From assembly GCA_903834465.1 (NCBI GenBank), contig CAILJB010000126.1, forward strand, positions 1 to 39,892: a DNA stretch of 39,892 bases, given 5' to 3'. The notes under the pieces are model-generated. The model was given only the letters and a program-made list of their open reading frames with translations. It was not told the DNA's origin and ran no database searches. How positions within the stretch are numbered: the first letter of the stretch is position 1; each line of letters opens with the position of its first letter. Both the position numbers and the translations under genes were made by a program. This document shows, piece by piece, positions 32,250-39,892 of this stretch. The stretch comes from an uncultured Pseudomonadota bacterium (GTDB taxonomy: Bacteria; Pseudomonadota; Gammaproteobacteria; Methylococcales; Methylomonadaceae).

Positions 32250-33314
32250 TTACAACTGTTCCATATTAACAATCTCTTCATCTTGATAACGCTCATGGAT
32301 TTTTAAAACCTCATCCCATGCTCGAAAAAATGCGTCTACACATTGCGGATCGAAATGCGTTCCAGTTTGGTCTTTTAAAAATTGCACAGCATCTTCTAAT
32401 GACCATGCTTTTTTGTAAGGTCGCGCTGAGGTGAGCGCATCAAATACATCGGCAACGGCCACAATACGTCCACTAATCGGAATTTCTTCGCCTTTCAATC
32501 CGCGCGGATAACCATTACCGTCAAATTTTTCATGATGATTGAGAGCCATTGTGGCGGCAGTGCGAAGTAATAACGAATCACTGTCACGCAAAATACTGTA
32601 ACCCGTTTCGGCATGTTGTTTCATAATAACAAACTCTTCCTCAGTCAATTTCCCCTGTTTCAACAAAATCGCATCTGGCGTTGCCACTTTACCAATATCG
32701 TGCATCGGTGCGGCTTCTAAAATCAATTCTTGTTCGGCTTCAGAAAGGTTTAATTCACGCGCAATTAAACGCGAATAATTTGCCATGCGTAGTAAATGTT
32801 GTCCCGTTTCAGGATCACGATGCTCTGCGGCTTTTGATAAGCGTAAAACCATTTCTTTTTCACGCGCCATCAATTCGGCAGTCGCTCTTTTAATTTCTAT
32901 TGCCAGCCATGCGGCGCGATCGGAAAGTTCAAGTTGCGTGTGTCTTAATGCTAATAAATTTCTTACCCGCGCCAACAATTCTGTTTTATCAATGGGTTTA
33001 TTCAAGAAATCATGTGCGCCCAATTCTAACGCTCGATGCCGTACATCATTTTCGGTATCCGCCGTGACCATAATGATTGGAATTTCTTTATAACCATCAA
33101 TGATACGGAAGCGTTCGATAAATTCCAAACCATCCATGAAGGGCATCATGTAATCGAGTAATACTAAATCGGGTTCACTCGTTTGACACCACTCAATGGC
33201 TTTTAGAGGATCATCAAAACAAATAGACTCAATCGTATCGTCTACTTTTTTTAACAAATGACGAAATAACGTTAAGTTGGTCGCATTATCATCAACGATT
33301 AGTACACGAGGCAT
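32250..33314 (-). CDS. HD-GYP response regulator (predicted c-di-GMP phosphodiesterase)
   Basis: 354 aa from ATG 33314, which begins MPRVLIVDDN and has an AGGA ribosome site. A longer frame to 33365 adds 17 residues overlapping the kinase gene and is unlikely. The receiver domain (1-125) carries Asp9/Asp10 in VDDN, phospho-acceptor Asp54 in VLLDYMMPFMDG and Lys107 in NKPID. A helical linker leads to an HD-GYP domain with HRDPETGQHLLRM, HDIGK (205-209), KQHAETGY and NHHEKFDGNGYP (259-270), all the expected metal and GYP residues. It should hydrolyse c-di-GMP when phosphorylated. It lies 7 bases after the hybrid kinase gene, its probable partner. Confidence 0.93.
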   Translation of the reverse strand: MPRVLIVDDNATNLTLFRHLLKKVDDTIESICFDDPLKAIEWCQTSEPDLVLLDYMMPFMDGLEFIERFRIIDGYKEIPIIMVTADTENDVRHRALELGAHDFLNKPIDKTELLARVRNLLALRHTQLELSDRAAWLAIEIKRATAELMAREKEMVLRLSKAAEHRDPETGQHLLRMANYSRLIARELNLSEAEQELILEAAPMHDIGKVATPDAILLKQGKLTEEEFVIMKQHAETGYSILRDSDSLLLRTAATMALNHHEKFDGNGYPRGLKGEEIPISGRIVAVADVFDALTSARPYKKAWSLEDAVQFLKDQTGTHFDPQCVDAFFRAWDEVLKIHERYQDEEIVNMEQL

Positions 33315-33321
33315 AAAAATC

Positions 33322-36075
33322 CTATTTTCTAGTTTCGATAAAATGTTTGGCACGCCCGATTTCACCTTGAATTTTCATCATCAAAGTATCGATAACTAAC
33401 CAATCTTGCTGGGGTGCGGCTTGTTCGAGTTGTTCTGCTAAAGAAGCTAAAACTATCGCGCCAACGTTAAAAGCAGAACCTTTGATTTCATGAGCAACCA
33501 TTTTAATATTTACGGTACGTTCTTGAACCGCATTTGCTAATTTAACCTTCAACGGCTCAAGTGAATCATAAAAAACGCCTAATAATTCATCAATAATTTC
33601 ATCATCATCGCCAAATAATTCTGTCAAACGACTCATTTCAATGGCGCAACTTGCACTGACTTCGACAGCAGACTCTTCGCTTTTAGGCAACCATCTTTCC
33701 AACGCAGCGGTTAAAATGCTAGTGTTAATGGGTTTAGTCACATAATCATCCATGCCCGCCGCTAAACAGCGTTCTTTATCACCAAGCATCGCGTTTGCTG
33801 TCATGGCAATAATTGGCGTATGTTTTTTCTTTGCTTCAAATTCATCGTGACGAATAGCGCGTGTTGCTTCAAAACCATCCATAACTGGCATCTGACAATC
33901 CATTAACACCAAGTCGTATGATTCATTTTTCAAAATATCAAAGGCTTCTTGACCATCATTTGCTATCTCAGCATCAAACCCCATTTTTGCTAACAAGCGA
34001 ATCGCAATTTTTTGATTAACCACATTGTCTTCGACTAATAACAAGCGATATGTTAATAACGCAACCGTCGTCGAATCTTTCAAAATATTATTATGCGGTG
34101 TTGATGTTTTTTCGAACGTATCATGATACTGAAAAGTTTCAATCAAACTGTTAAACAACGTTGATTGTTTTACAGGATTAGTTAAAACGTGATTTGCCCC
34201 ACTATCGTATAATTCATGACGTACACTGGATTCGCGTGAGGATTGGCAAACGATTATTGGTAATGAACTAAGATTTTCTTGAGCGCGAATGCTACGAACG
34301 GTATTTAATAATTCGTTGACAGAAAGTCCTGCTAACAAAATCGCTTCATAAGGTTTACCCGCTGCTTGCGCTTGCTGTAACAATGTTTTTGTTTCAGCCA
34401 ACTCTTCACTGGTTTGCACCGATAATTCCCATGCTTGTAAATACGATAAATAAATATCGTGATGCCCCGCATGATGCCCTAAAACGAACATTAAGCGATT
34501 TTTAACTTTTAAAACATCGATGTCATTTTCTTGTATTGCCGCAATTTCTAACGGCAATTCCATCCAAAATGTTGAGCCTTCGCCTAAAATACTGTTTAAA
34601 CCAATACGTCCGCGCATGAGTTCAACTAATTTTTTACAAATCGATAACCCTAAACCCGTACCGCCGTATTTTCGCGTAGTTGAGCTGTCGGCTTGTGAAA
34701 AGGGTTGAAATAATCGTTGTTGTGCTTCGGACGAAATACCAATGCCATTATCGCTAATTTCAAACCGTATCCACGCAATGGAATCTATTTCATTTTGCAA
34801 AAAGACCTTCGCCATCACTGTGCCTTCGGTCGTAAATTTCACCGCATTACTGAGGAAATTTAACAAAATTTGCCGCAACCGCATTGGGTCGCCAATTAAA
34901 CGATTAGGAATTTTCGGATCAACATAACTAACCAACGATAACGATTTTTCATGAGCGCGTGTTGAAACCAAATCTGTGCTACCTTCTAACACTTGATTGA
35001 GCGCAAACTCAACATGCTCAATTTCTAATTGCCCCGCTTCAATTTTCGAAAAATCTAAAATATCGTTAATAATCCCTAAAAGGGCATTGGCAGAACTTTT
35101 AACAATTTGCGCGAATTCCAATTGTTCATCATCTAATGCCGAATCGAGTAATAAATCCGTCATGCCAATAATACCGTTCATTGGCGTGCGAATTTCATGA
35201 CTCATCGTGGAAAGAAAATCTGATTTTAAACGCGAGGCTTGTTCGGCGGCTTCTTTGGCTTTGGTTAATTGCAGCTCTATCATTTTCTGCATACTAATAT
35301 CACGAAAACACGCCACTGAACCGATTAACACACCTTCATCGAGCAATGGCGCACCCACCATACTGACGGGGATAGCACGCCCATCCTTATGAAAAAATAC
35401 TTCATCGTCTGAGCGATAAACTTTATTGTCACGCATACTAAGCGAGATTGGACATTCCTCAAACGGCAACGATACACCATCAGCACGGTGATGATGAATG
35501 ATATTGTGGACGTTTTTGCCATTCATTTCGTTGAATTTCCAACCTAACATCCGTTCTGCTTCAGCATTCAAGTAGGTTAAATTCCCTTTCGCATCTAACG
35601 TATAAACACCGTCGCCCAAATTATTTAAAATCGTCCTTTGCCACTCTTCTGCTTTATGTGCAGCCGCTTCCATTTCCACTTGCGCCGTGATGTCGGTACG
35701 TATAGAAATATAACGTTCGATGTCCCTATTAGCATCAAGAAATGGCACAATCGTCGAGCGCACCCAATAAGTTTTGCCATTTTTTGTGCGATTACAAACA
35801 TTCCCATGCCACGATTTTTTACGCGTAATGGTTGTCCACATATCGATAAAAAATGCTTTCGGATGATAACCCGAATTGAGCAGTCGATGATCCTGCCCCA
35901 CTAGTTCTTCGAGCGTGTAACCGCTGATGTCGCAAAATTTTTGATTACAGTACAAAATTTTGCCAGACTTATCAGCAATACTGACGATGGCGTGTTGATC
36001 GAGCGCGTCTTGTCGCCGCTCTAATTCGAGATTTGCTTGCTCGCGTTCTATTGTCATAGCTTTGATGAAATTCAT
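33322..36075 (-). CDS. hybrid sensor histidine kinase (PAS-PAS-HisKA-HATPase-REC-REC-HPt)
   Basis: 917-residue, apparently cytoplasmic kinase. PAS 1 (about 25-130, Aer-like with GYTLEELVGQDHRLLNSGYHP); PAS 2 (145-262). HisKA has His293 in STMSHEIRTPMNG. HATPase has N box Asn410, DNGIG (442-446) and GGTGLGL (471-477). A degenerate receiver spans about 525-650, with AILLAGLS where the phospho-Asp should be. The active receiver (675-795) has Asp726 in LMDCQMPVMDG and Lys781. The C-terminal HPt has His862 in MVAHEIKGSAFN. No membrane helix is visible, so it senses an internal signal. It probably relays phosphate to the HD-GYP regulator next door. ATG 36075 lacks a clear ribosome site. Confidence 0.93.
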   Translation of the reverse strand: MNFIKAMTIEREQANLELERRQDALDQHAIVSIADKSGKILYCNQKFCDISGYTLEELVGQDHRLLNSGYHPKAFFIDMWTTITRKKSWHGNVCNRTKNGKTYWVRSTIVPFLDANRDIERYISIRTDITAQVEMEAAAHKAEEWQRTILNNLGDGVYTLDAKGNLTYLNAEAERMLGWKFNEMNGKNVHNIIHHHRADGVSLPFEECPISLSMRDNKVYRSDDEVFFHKDGRAIPVSMVGAPLLDEGVLIGSVACFRDISMQKMIELQLTKAKEAAEQASRLKSDFLSTMSHEIRTPMNGIIGMTDLLLDSALDDEQLEFAQIVKSSANALLGIINDILDFSKIEAGQLEIEHVEFALNQVLEGSTDLVSTRAHEKSLSLVSYVDPKIPNRLIGDPMRLRQILLNFLSNAVKFTTEGTVMAKVFLQNEIDSIAWIRFEISDNGIGISSEAQQRLFQPFSQADSSTTRKYGGTGLGLSICKKLVELMRGRIGLNSILGEGSTFWMELPLEIAAIQENDIDVLKVKNRLMFVLGHHAGHHDIYLSYLQAWELSVQTSEELAETKTLLQQAQAAGKPYEAILLAGLSVNELLNTVRSIRAQENLSSLPIIVCQSSRESSVRHELYDSGANHVLTNPVKQSTLFNSLIETFQYHDTFEKTSTPHNNILKDSTTVALLTYRLLLVEDNVVNQKIAIRLLAKMGFDAEIANDGQEAFDILKNESYDLVLMDCQMPVMDGFEATRAIRHDEFEAKKKHTPIIAMTANAMLGDKERCLAAGMDDYVTKPINTSILTAALERWLPKSEESAVEVSASCAIEMSRLTELFGDDDEIIDELLGVFYDSLEPLKVKLANAVQERTVNIKMVAHEIKGSAFNVGAIVLASLAEQLEQAAPQQDWLVIDTLMMKIQGEIGRAKHFIETRK

Positions 36076-36127
36076 TAGACGGAACTAAACGATGAGACTG
36101 TTTGATGCCGATGTATGCTAATTACGA

Positions 36128-36727
36128 TTACTTCTTCACAATCGCATTCCACGCTGCAAGCCATGCTTGCGATTGATATAAATCGCTTTTTTTATCGAGC
36201 GTTCCGTTAAGCATGAGTTCTAACGTCGTGTTAATAATACCGAAAAAATAACTATAAACTAGCATTGGCGCAAGGCTGCGAATCTCACCGTTGTTAATGC
36301 CTAATTGAATCATTTTTAGCATTTTATTGACGGCTGGAGTTTGTAAGAAGGGTTTTTCGTCTGGTAAAAATTCTGCGGCATTTATCGTAAATAAAAAACG
36401 TAATACGTTGGGTGCTTCTTCGGTGAGTTTAAATAACAAATTAACTAAACTGTGCAATTGTTCGGCAGCTTTTTTGTTGCGACGACGAATTTCGTCAATG
36501 GACACACTTAAACTGTCTACAATGCTGTTATATAACGTGGCGGCGAGCTGTTGTTTACTGTCAAAATGTTCGTAAATATCTTGCGTGTGCGTCAATTGTG
36601 CGGCTTGAGCAATTTCGCTTAATGACGTATTAAAATACCCTTTACTAACAAATAAATTCAATGCACAACGTAATATTTCATCTTGTGTATCATTTTTGTT
36701 CTGAATCAAAATTTTTTCCTGTTCCAT
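36128..36727 (-). CDS. TetR-family transcriptional regulator
   Basis: 199 aa with an N-terminal helix-turn-helix: ILRCALNLFVSKGYFNTSLSEIAQAAQLTHTQDIYEHFDSKQQL (residues 18-61), the TetR pattern, with YEHFDSKQQL as the recognition and following helix. The ligand-binding C-terminal domain is all-helical and not assignable. It begins 5 bases after pgsA ends and stops 52 bases before the hybrid kinase gene, so it may be co-transcribed with both. Its targets are unknown; I see no obvious operator near it. Confidence 0.9.
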   Translation of the reverse strand: MEQEKILIQNKNDTQDEILRCALNLFVSKGYFNTSLSEIAQAAQLTHTQDIYEHFDSKQQLAATLYNSIVDSLSVSIDEIRRRNKKAAEQLHSLVNLLFKLTEEAPNVLRFLFTINAAEFLPDEKPFLQTPAVNKMLKMIQLGINNGEIRSLAPMLVYSYFFGIINTTLELMLNGTLDKKSDLYQSQAWLAAWNAIVKK

Positions 36728-36732
36728 ATTTT

Positions 36733-37314
36733 CTAACCTTCCATCGGCGGTTGTGAATTGTTAATAGCGTTAAATGCCGCACACAAATATTGAACCATAG
36801 ACCATAACGTCAAAACGGCGGCGATATAAAGTAAACCATAGCCTAGCGAGAGCATCGGCAATCCAAATAAATCATCACGATAAAGTAGTAAGGTCATGGC
36901 AAGCATTTGTGCGCTCGTTTTCCATTTACCCATTTGTGATACTTTGACTTGAGCGCGTTTGCCCATTTCCGCCATCCATTCGCGCAAGGATGCAATAGTA
37001 ATTTCACGTCCAATAATGACTGCGGCGGGAATGGCTAAATAAGGATCAGGTTGTTGTTGCACTAAAAGCACCAGCACCACAGCAACCATCAATTTGTCTG
37101 CAACGGGGTCTAAAAATGCACCAAACTGTGTTTCTAAATTCATCCGCCGCGCTAAATAACCGTCCAGCCAATCCGTAAATCCCGCTAGCATGAAAATTAA
37201 CGTACACGCGACATTTGCATATTGCCACGGCAAATAAAAAACAACCGTCAACAATGGAATTAACGCGATGCGTAACAAGGTTAAATAGGTTGGAATATTG
37301 AATGCCAGTATCAT
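36733..37314 (-). CDS. pgsA: CDP-diacylglycerol-glycerol-3-phosphate 3-phosphatidyltransferase
   Basis: 193-residue integral membrane enzyme making phosphatidylglycerol phosphate, the committed step to phosphatidylglycerol and cardiolipin. The CDP-alcohol phosphotransferase motif is complete: Asp48, Asp51, Gly52, Ala55, Arg56, Gly65, Asp69 and Asp73 in TDWLDGYLARR and FGAFLDPVADK. NIPTYLTLLRIALIPLL is the typical N-terminus, and four or five membrane helices are apparent. Near the C-terminus, MGKWKTSAQMLAMTLLL is also family-typical. The usual uvrC or tRNA neighbours are absent. Confidence 0.95.
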   Translation of the reverse strand: MILAFNIPTYLTLLRIALIPLLTVVFYLPWQYANVACTLIFMLAGFTDWLDGYLARRMNLETQFGAFLDPVADKLMVAVVLVLLVQQQPDPYLAIPAAVIIGREITIASLREWMAEMGKRAQVKVSQMGKWKTSAQMLAMTLLLYRDDLFGLPMLSLGYGLLYIAAVLTLWSMVQYLCAAFNAINNSQPPMEG

Positions 37315-37383
37315 GTGAATTGCGCTAAGTCGCTTGTGAATGGGGTTATCATAACACTGTTTGATGGCAAACTTTAGATGGAA

Positions 37384-38025
37384 TTATTGTTGTTGTAACA
37401 ACGGCATAATCGTTTGAAAAACGGCATTGAAATTTTCAGCAGTCAGCCGTTTGGTTTGCACGTTGTAGCGGCTGGTGTGATACGAATCAATCAAAAAATG
37501 TCCGTTTGGCAATTCATGTTTAACGTTGTGAGCAAATTTCGCACTCGATACTTTCAAATTGTAGGCTTTTAAAACCGCTTGATGCGCGATTAAGCCTAAC
37601 GCCAAAATCACCGAATTTTCAGGAAGTGTTTTTAATTCTTTGGCTAAAAACGCATTACAAACGTTAATTTCTTCGCCCGTCGGTTTATTTTGTGGTGGCA
37701 AACATTTTACGGCGTTAGTAATTCGGGCATTTTGCAAAACTAAACCATCACTTAATGATTCCGACATTGGACAATTACTAAAACCAAAATCATACAACGC
37801 TTGATACAGCAATAAACCTGCATAATCTCCCGTAAAAGGTCGCCCCGAAGCGTTTGCGCCGTGCATCCCTGGGGCGAGTCCGACAATCACTAATTTCGCT
37901 TTTTCGTCACCAAATGGCGCGACAGGTTTGCAGTGATAAGTCGGATTTTTTTCTTTTACTTCACACAAAAATGCCGCGAGACGCGGGCATTTTTGGCAAT
38001 TCAAATCGAAATAATCAACGGTCAT
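37384..38025 (-). CDS. uracil-DNA glycosylase, iron-sulfur type (family 5/4-like)
   Basis: 213-residue DNA-repair enzyme excising uracil. It has four candidate 4Fe-4S cysteines: two in NCQKCPRL (9-14), one at about 20 or 32, and one in NAVKCLPPQNKP. Motif 1 GLAPGMHGANASGRPFTGDYAG is closest to the UDGb (family 5) consensus, where the catalytic Asp of other families is replaced. Motif 2 is DSYHTSRYNVQTKRLT, here YHTS where HPS is usual. Family 5 members also remove hypoxanthine and other deaminated bases. The gene abuts the cysJ stop directly (TAA then ATG), so the two are co-transcribed, although no functional link is obvious. Confidence 0.87.
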   Translation of the reverse strand: MTVDYFDLNCQKCPRLAAFLCEVKEKNPTYHCKPVAPFGDEKAKLVIVGLAPGMHGANASGRPFTGDYAGLLLYQALYDFGFSNCPMSESLSDGLVLQNARITNAVKCLPPQNKPTGEEINVCNAFLAKELKTLPENSVILALGLIAHQAVLKAYNLKVSSAKFAHNVKHELPNGHFLIDSYHTSRYNVQTKRLTAENFNAVFQTIMPLLQQQ

Positions 38026-39822
38026 TTAGTACACGTCACGAACGTAACGTTTATCTTTTTTGAGCTGATTGACATAATCAATGGCTTGTTCCAGAGTTCT
38101 ACTTCCATGCGTTGCAATCACATCGTGCAAGACTTTATCAACATCTTTTGCCATGTGATACGCATCGCCGCACACGAAGAAATAACCACCTTGTTCGAGC
38201 CAGTCGAATAATTCTGCACCATGTTCACGCATTTTGTCTTGAACGTAGATTTTTTCTTCTTGGTCGCGCGAGAATGCTAAATCTAAACGGTTCAACAAAC
38301 CACTTTGTTGCATTTCTTCTAATTCGTCACGGTAAATAAAATCGGTTGCCGCGTTGCGGTCGCCGAAAAATAACCAATTTTTACCTTTCGCGCCGCGTGT
38401 GTGGCGTTCTTGTAAAAATGCACGGAAGGGCGCAATCCCCGTTCCAGGTCCGACCATAATCATTGGCAAATCATCATTGTCTGGCACACGGAACACGTTA
38501 TTAGGAGTAACAAAGCAACGAATTTCCGTCGCATTTAACTCAACCAAATCGGCGAGGAATGTTGAGCAAACACCTTTGTGATTAGAACGGTTCTTGCCTT
38601 CGTAACGCACGCTAGCAACAGTCAAATGCACCGTTTCAGGATTTGCTTTTCTGCTTGATGAAATCGAATAAGCGCGATGTTGTAATGGTTTTAATAACTT
38701 CACAAAGTCTTCGGCTGAAAATTTAACTATCGGTGGATTTTGCAACAACAAATCAAGTGTATCGCGTCCCCATAAATAATCATTTAACACTTCTTTATCA
38801 GATAATACTGCCCTAATCAGTTCGGCATTATCAGAACGAAGTGCAACTTCCCTCAACAATTCTTTGCTCGGAGATTTGATTTCATAATCTTTGCGTAACA
38901 TCTCACGCAATGGAACATCGTTGATAATTTCGTTTCCGTCACATTCGATAGCTTTCAGAATTTCGCTAACCAAATCAGGACAATTCGTTGGAATAATGCA
39001 AAGAGCGTCACCAGCTTCGTAACTTATGCCAAAACTTCCAGGACCTGCAATTGAAATTTCATAATGGCGAATCTCTTTTGAGGAGTTTTCAGCCGTCAAT
39101 AATTTATTCACAAGCAATTTTGCAGGAAATGGATTTTTACGATCACAGTGCTGTCTTGCTTCTCCAATAGCATGACCTACAGCAGGTGAGGACGATATTC
39201 CTGTAAATTGAATATCAAGAGGGGGGTTATCCCAAGGTTTTATTTGTTCTGGAATAGTAGAACCCGCTAACGCAGGAATTACCGAGTGCATCCATTCTTC
39301 GGCAGGTTCTTCATATTCGACATCGCAATCGACGCGCGTTTGTAAACGGGTTGCGCCGAGTTTGGCTAAACGGTTGTCCCAATCAATCCCCGCTTGGCAG
39401 AATAAATCGTAACTGGTGTCGCCTAACGCTAAAACCGCGAATTGCAAATTTTCTAATTTCGCCATCGAATCAGCTTTGACCGCAGACCACAACACTTGTG
39501 CATTGTCAGGCATTTCGCCTTCGCCATAAGTGCTGGTAACGATGAGCAAGGTTTCCATTTTTGTCAGCGCGTCGGCATCGACTTCGTCCATGCTTTTGAT
39601 GACAGGATTTAAACCGTGTGCTTTGGCGGCTTTTACGGCATCACGCGCAACCGATTCGGCTGTGCCAGTTTGTGAACCATACAAAATATGGATGGTGCTA
39701 GCGGTTTGCGCGTTGCCACTGTTTTGCACAAGTTGCGAATGCAAGCCAGCAAAAAATCCGCCGAGCCATGCACGTTGATTGTCGCTGTAAGGTGCGTCGT
39801 TTGGAAGTTGGTGTGTTTTCAT
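38026..39822 (-). CDS. cysJ: NADPH-dependent sulfite reductase flavoprotein subunit (CysJ)
   Basis: 598 aa, matching E. coli CysJ (599). It passes electrons from NADPH via FAD and FMN to the CysI haemoprotein for sulfite reduction to sulfide, which MetZ in this window could use. FMN/flavodoxin domain: ILYGSQTGTAES, TSTYGEGEMPDNA, VLALGDTSYD. FAD domain: RAYSISSS and GVCSTFLADL. NADPH domain: MIMVGPGTGIAPFRAFLQER and FVCGDAYHMAKDVD; the C-terminus RYVRDVY is near-identical to enteric CysJ. The linker and connecting domain (about residues 185-340, roughly 38800-39270) use GGA, AGA/AGG, ATA and CTT codons more than the rest. Confidence 0.93.
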   Translation of the reverse strand: MKTHQLPNDAPYSDNQRAWLGGFFAGLHSQLVQNSGNAQTASTIHILYGSQTGTAESVARDAVKAAKAHGLNPVIKSMDEVDADALTKMETLLIVTSTYGEGEMPDNAQVLWSAVKADSMAKLENLQFAVLALGDTSYDLFCQAGIDWDNRLAKLGATRLQTRVDCDVEYEEPAEEWMHSVIPALAGSTIPEQIKPWDNPPLDIQFTGISSSPAVGHAIGEARQHCDRKNPFPAKLLVNKLLTAENSSKEIRHYEISIAGPGSFGISYEAGDALCIIPTNCPDLVSEILKAIECDGNEIINDVPLREMLRKDYEIKSPSKELLREVALRSDNAELIRAVLSDKEVLNDYLWGRDTLDLLLQNPPIVKFSAEDFVKLLKPLQHRAYSISSSRKANPETVHLTVASVRYEGKNRSNHKGVCSTFLADLVELNATEIRCFVTPNNVFRVPDNDDLPMIMVGPGTGIAPFRAFLQERHTRGAKGKNWLFFGDRNAATDFIYRDELEEMQQSGLLNRLDLAFSRDQEEKIYVQDKMREHGAELFDWLEQGGYFFVCGDAYHMAKDVDKVLHDVIATHGSRTLEQAIDYVNQLKKDKRYVRDVY

Positions 39823-39851
39823 TTCATTAAACCTAAAATTTATTTTCCCGA

Positions 39852-39892
39852 TTAAGCCGCAAGTCCATCTTGTGCCAATTCCAGCCCAACCA
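39852..39892 (-). CDS. C-terminal end of an unidentified gene (runs off the window)
   Basis: The minus strand reads VGLELAQDGLAA then TAA (39854-39852) in a frame open to the window edge, ending 29 bases before the cysJ start. Position and codon use suggest the 3' end of an upstream gene in the cysJ unit. Twelve residues are too few to identify; cysI would be a natural guess but nothing in the peptide supports it. Confidence 0.35.
   Translation of the reverse strand, partial: VGLELAQDGLAA

Noticed and set aside
39217-39225. G-run in cysJ as another copy of the recC palindromic element
   Set aside because: It is a lone G-run encoding Asn-Pro-Pro codons on the other strand, with no inverted partner nearby.
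1-39892. CRISPR array, tRNA, rRNA, integrase or transposase
   Set aside because: I looked for regularly spaced repeats, T-loop-like GGTTCGAATCC motifs and recombinase motifs and found none. Absence is by eye, not by a scan.

Overview
The window is a stretch of chromosome from an AT-rich, flagellated, Gram-negative bacterium, most likely a gammaproteobacterium. The evidence is the divergent murJ/rpsT pair, RecC, lpxB (so an LPS outer membrane), a PrtDEF-type type I secretion system, and a flagellar set fliC-flaG-fliD-fliS-fliT with a textbook sigma-28 promoter. An ATP-grasp protein resembling the methanofuran enzyme MfnD, and two palindromic elements of a kind I associate with cyanobacteria and large sulfur bacteria, hint at a methylotroph or a Beggiatoa/Thiotrichales-like organism. 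I cannot settle the genus from sequence alone.

Layout. 1-4757: housekeeping and small metabolic genes (murJ fragment, rpsT, metZ, glutaredoxin, a hydroxyacid dehydrogenase, a small membrane protein, an isochorismatase-family hydrolase, a HopJ-family protein). 5072-9544: a three-gene type I secretion operon (ABC exporter, HlyD-type adaptor, TolC-type outer membrane protein) with inverted repeats upstream and no obvious substrate gene. 9541-18367, opposite strand: three flagellin paralogues, then flaG, fliD, fliS and a FliT-like gene. This cluster converges on the secretion operon with a 4-base overlap. 18701-22737: recC and an overlapping ATP-grasp ligase gene; recC carries a palindromic repeat that has been translated into a linker. 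22832-27135: a defence island made of one giant restriction-methylation-specificity fusion protein, followed by a DUF4160-DUF2442 pair that appears to sit between two copies of the HsdS-type 3' end. 27153-28734: divergent tadA and hisC. 28775-39822, all on the minus strand: cysJ, a uracil-DNA glycosylase, pgsA, a TetR regulator, a hybrid histidine kinase, an HD-GYP response regulator, lpxB, an LTA-synthase-like phosphoglycerol transferase and a lone PAS protein. The tight spacing of the middle genes suggests that signalling and envelope-lipid genes are co-transcribed.

How the parts work together. The flagellar block encodes filament subunits, the cap, their chaperones and a filament-length protein; the basal body and regulators lie elsewhere. 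The kinase (PAS-PAS-HisKA-HATPase-pseudoreceiver-receiver-HPt) and the HD-GYP regulator (receiver plus a predicted c-di-GMP phosphodiesterase) look like a cognate phosphorelay lowering c-di-GMP, a signal that commonly opposes motility. They are linked head to tail to lipid A and polar-lipid genes.

The most noteworthy items are the DUF4160-DUF2442 insertion with its duplicated HsdS tail, the R-M-S fusion with compositionally distinct target recognition domains, the repeat-derived peptide in RecC, and the shared Ala-rich central domain of the three flagellins. I saw no CRISPR array, tRNA, rRNA or transposase. All assignments are from reading the sequence; no database search was possible.
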